A DNA stretch of 55,370 nucleotides from CAZSSM01 sp964609385 (GTDB lineage Bacteria > Planctomycetota > Planctomycetia > Isosphaerales > Isosphaeraceae), in the NCBI GenBank assembly GCA_964609385.1, contig CAZSSM010000048.1, forward strand, positions 1-55,370. Reading direction: 5' to 3'. The first letter of the stretch is position 1, and every line of letters starts with the position of its first letter. A program made the translations under genes and the position numbers. Shown piece by piece: positions 53,311 through 55,370 of this stretch. The notes under the pieces are model-generated. The model was not told the origin of the DNA, made no database searches, and saw nothing but the letters and a program-made list of their open reading frames with translations.

Positions 53311-55370
53311 ATGCCGAGGAATCCCCGAACACGGCAGTCGACTCGTTTCGTCTTCGCCACGGATCGATCCGGACTCGGATGTTTTATTGGTCTCGTGCTC
53401 TCGCTGGTGGTAACGGCCTCGACGGGCCGGGCGCAGGGGACCGCGGAGGACTACCGACGCTCCGATGCCCTGGACGAGATGACGCGGCAGACCGTCTTCC
53501 GCGATCGTATTCGTCCGAATTGGCTCGAGGACGGCCGGTCGTTCTGGTACCGGATCGCCAACGGACCCGAGACCCACGAGTTCGTCCTGGTCGACGCCGA
53601 TCGCGGAGTCCGCGAACCGGTGTTCGACGCCCCTACATTAGCCAAAGAACTGACGCACAAAACGGATCGCGATATCGATCCAGCCCAACTTCCGCTTCGA
53701 ACACTCACTTTTGACGACAGATTAAATGCCGTTCGATTTGGCTTCGGGGGCCGGAGTTGGTCTTGGGACCGTCAACGGGGTCTGCTCAGTGAGATTGAGG
53801 CGGAGGGAGGCGAGGTGGGGCCGGAGGGACTCCCAGCGCTAGATCGGATCCGACCTTCACGCAACGGCGGTGGAGAGAGTATGTTGACGTTTCGCAATCG
53901 GCTCGATTCGGAAGTCCAACTCGTTTGGATCGATCCGAGCGGGAATCGTCGGTCCTACGGGACCTTGGAAGCGGGCGGTGTTCGTGAGCAGCATACGTAT
54001 CAGTTCCACGCCTGGCTTGTTCTCGATTCCGAAGGTCGGCCCCTCGCCGCCTTCGAGGCCCCCGACGGCCCGGCCGAGACGATCATCACAAGCGAGACGC
54101 GGCCCCCTCGACCGACCGATTCGGGTCGTCGAGGTCGTGGCGAGCGGCGTGAGAACCGTTCGCCCGACGGGCGTTGGAGCGCGCGGATCGTCGAGCATAA
54201 CCTCGTCATCCGGGACCTCGAGTCGGGTGAGGAGATTCGACTGAGCGACGACGGGTCGTCCGAGAACGCCTACCAAAGACCGTTTCTCTGGTCGCCCGAC
54301 TCGTCCAAACTGGTCGTCCAACAGGTTGAAGTAGGACAGGAGCGGACGATCAATTTGATCGAGTCCTCGCCACGCGACCAGCTTCAACCACGACTCATCA
54401 CCATTCCCTATGTGAAACCAGGCGACCGGATCGACCATTCACGACCCCGGCTCTTTGACATCGCGTCCCAGAGCGCCCTCGCGATCGACGACGAGCTGTT
54501 CGATCAGCCTTGGAACCTGACCCGCTTCCGTTGGAGATCCGATTCGTCGGCCTTCACCTTCCTGTACAACCAGCGCGGTCATCAGGTGCTCCGGGTCATC
54601 GAGGTCGACGCAGAGCGCGGCGATGCCCGGGCCCTCATCGACGAACGCAGCGAAACGTTCATCGACTACGCTCACAAGACGTATCTCCGGTTTCTTGATG
54701 AGACTAACGAGCTGATCTGGATGAGTGAGCGATCGGGCTGGAACCATCTCTATCTTCTTGATGGAGAGACAGGTCAGGTCAAGCGACCTCTCACCGAAGG
54801 GTCTTGGGTGGTCCGAGGTGTCGAGCGTTTCGATCCCGAGACGCGTCGGCTCTGGCTTCGCGTCGGTGGGATCGATATCGATCAAGATCCGTATTATGTA
54901 CACCTGATCCGTGTCGACCTCGACCAACCCGGCTGGACTCGACTGACCGCTGGGGACGGGACGCATCGTTGGGAGTTCTCGCCGGACGGCTCAGTATTAA
55001 TCGACACCTACTCGCGCGTTGACCTGCCGCCGATCACCGAGCTTCGCGACGCCGAGACGGGGGAGTTGCTCACCGAGTTGGAACGCGCCGACTGGTCGCG
55101 GCTCCTAGCGACCGGCTGGCAGCCTCCCGAGCGGTTCGTCACCAAGGGACGTGATGGATCCACGGACATTTATGGGATCATTGTGCGGCCGACAAATTTC
55201 GATCCCGAGCGGTCCTATCCGGTGATCGAGAACATCTATGCGGGGCCGCAGTCGGCCTATGTCTCCAAGGCGTTTCTGCGGATTTCGCAGATGAGTCGGC
55301 TGGCCGAGCTCGGCTTCATCGTCGTTCAAATCGACGGGATGGGGACATCGCACCGGAGCAAAGCGTTTCA
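53311..55370 (+). CDS. S9 (DPP-IV-like) peptidase with inserted VHL beta domain, C-terminus off the window
   Basis: 686 codons are in the window; the alpha/beta-hydrolase part with the catalytic triad lies beyond the right edge. ATG 53311 has GGAGGGG 10 bases upstream; a signal peptide (IGLVLSLVVTAS, cut near GRAQG) exports it. Residues ~45-185 and ~290-590 form the DPP-IV beta-propeller (WSPDSSKLVVQQVE, WMSERSGWNHLYL, LRVGGIDIDQDPYYVHLIRV), and IVVQIDGMGTSHRSKAF opens the hydrolase domain. Between them residues ~191-250 are a von Hippel-Lindau beta domain: FRNRLDSEVQLVWIDPSGN, RSYGTLEAGGV, HTYQFHAWLV. It aligns without gaps to human VHL 76-118; W206, Y216, H228, T229, Y230, H233 and W235 stand for W88, Y98, H110, S111, Y112, H115 and W117. 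Enzyme: prolyl-type dipeptidyl peptidase acting in the periplasm. Confidence 0.88.
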   Translation, partial: MPRNPRTRQSTRFVFATDRSGLGCFIGLVLSLVVTASTGRAQGTAEDYRRSDALDEMTRQTVFRDRIRPNWLEDGRSFWYRIANGPETHEFVLVDADRGVREPVFDAPTLAKELTHKTDRDIDPAQLPLRTLTFDDRLNAVRFGFGGRSWSWDRQRGLLSEIEAEGGEVGPEGLPALDRIRPSRNGGGESMLTFRNRLDSEVQLVWIDPSGNRRSYGTLEAGGVREQHTYQFHAWLVLDSEGRPLAAFEAPDGPAETIITSETRPPRPTDSGRRGRGERRENRSPDGRWSARIVEHNLVIRDLESGEEIRLSDDGSSENAYQRPFLWSPDSSKLVVQQVEVGQERTINLIESSPRDQLQPRLITIPYVKPGDRIDHSRPRLFDIASQSALAIDDELFDQPWNLTRFRWRSDSSAFTFLYNQRGHQVLRVIEVDAERGDARALIDERSETFIDYAHKTYLRFLDETNELIWMSERSGWNHLYLLDGETGQVKRPLTEGSWVVRGVERFDPETRRLWLRVGGIDIDQDPYYVHLIRVDLDQPGWTRLTAGDGTHRWEFSPDGSVLIDTYSRVDLPPITELRDAETGELLTELERADWSRLLATGWQPPERFVTKGRDGSTDIYGIIVRPTNFDPERSYPVIENIYAGPQSAYVSKAFLRISQMSRLAELGFIVVQIDGMGTSHRSKAF

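Noticed and set aside
53079..53714. 211-codon frame overlapping the start of the peptidase gene
   Set aside because: Out of frame with the peptidase, which has a signal peptide, a binding site and propeller motifs; this frame has none.

Overview
The window is GC-rich chromosomal DNA of a planctomycete, most likely of the Isosphaeraceae. The pointers are two PEP-CTERM proteins, an exported RTX protein with the planctomycete 'LEPR-XLL' type N-terminal motif (LESRRLL), a DUF4058 gene, a gigantic LPS-export-like protein beside kdsC and kdsD, and a ribosomal-protein cluster with wide spacers and acidic protein extensions. This rests on gene content; no 16S gene is present.

Left part (1-13.9 kb): a truncated Rpn/DUF4351-like gene at the edge; a PEP-CTERM protein; a three-gene unit (ECF sigma factor, one-pass membrane protein, secreted protein); an AT-rich spacer; a LacD-like aldolase; then a minus-strand LPS unit kdsD-kdsC-(LptC/LptA-like giant protein), overlapping by ATGA; divergent from it a lamin-tail/RTX exported protein.

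AT-rich accessory segment (about 14.36-16.1 kb): two small coupled unknown genes (the second interrupted by an in-frame TGA), a SMI1/KNR4 (SUKH)-like gene and, just beyond it, a GIY-YIG nuclease-domain protein with a good ribosome binding site. This looks like a toxin/immunity locus placed next to the ribosomal cluster.

Ribosomal cluster (17.5-39.6 kb, all plus strand): rpsL-rpsG-fusA, then rpsJ-rplC-rplD-rplW-rplB-rpsS-rplV-rpsC-rplP-rpmC-rpsQ-rplN-rplX-rplE-rpsH-rplF-rplR-rpsE-rplO-secY-rpmJ-rpsM-rpsK-rpsD-rpoA-rplQ. Order follows str/S10/spc/alpha, but tuf, rpsN, rpmD, adk, map and infA are absent from it. Many gaps are 80-730 bp and hold perfect hairpins, so the cluster is probably several transcription or regulation units. 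L4, L22 and S17 carry acidic extensions and S3/L16 overlap by 77 bp.

Right part (39.6-55.4 kb): HIT protein, Tat-exported TIM-barrel protein, DEDDh exonuclease, a HAF-repeat PEP-CTERM protein, DUF58 followed by a very large transglutaminase/prepilin-peptidase fusion in which key catalytic residues of both enzymes appear lost, a small Cys/His-rich protein, a divergent pair for cis-3-hydroxy-L-proline breakdown (enolase-superfamily dehydratase and ornithine-cyclodeaminase-family reductase), a 5'-truncated DUF4058 gene, and at the right edge a DPP-IV-like S9 peptidase with an inserted VHL beta domain whose hydroxyproline-binding residues are all conserved. The last is the most striking observation, because hydroxyproline catabolic genes lie about 1.2-3.4 kb away.
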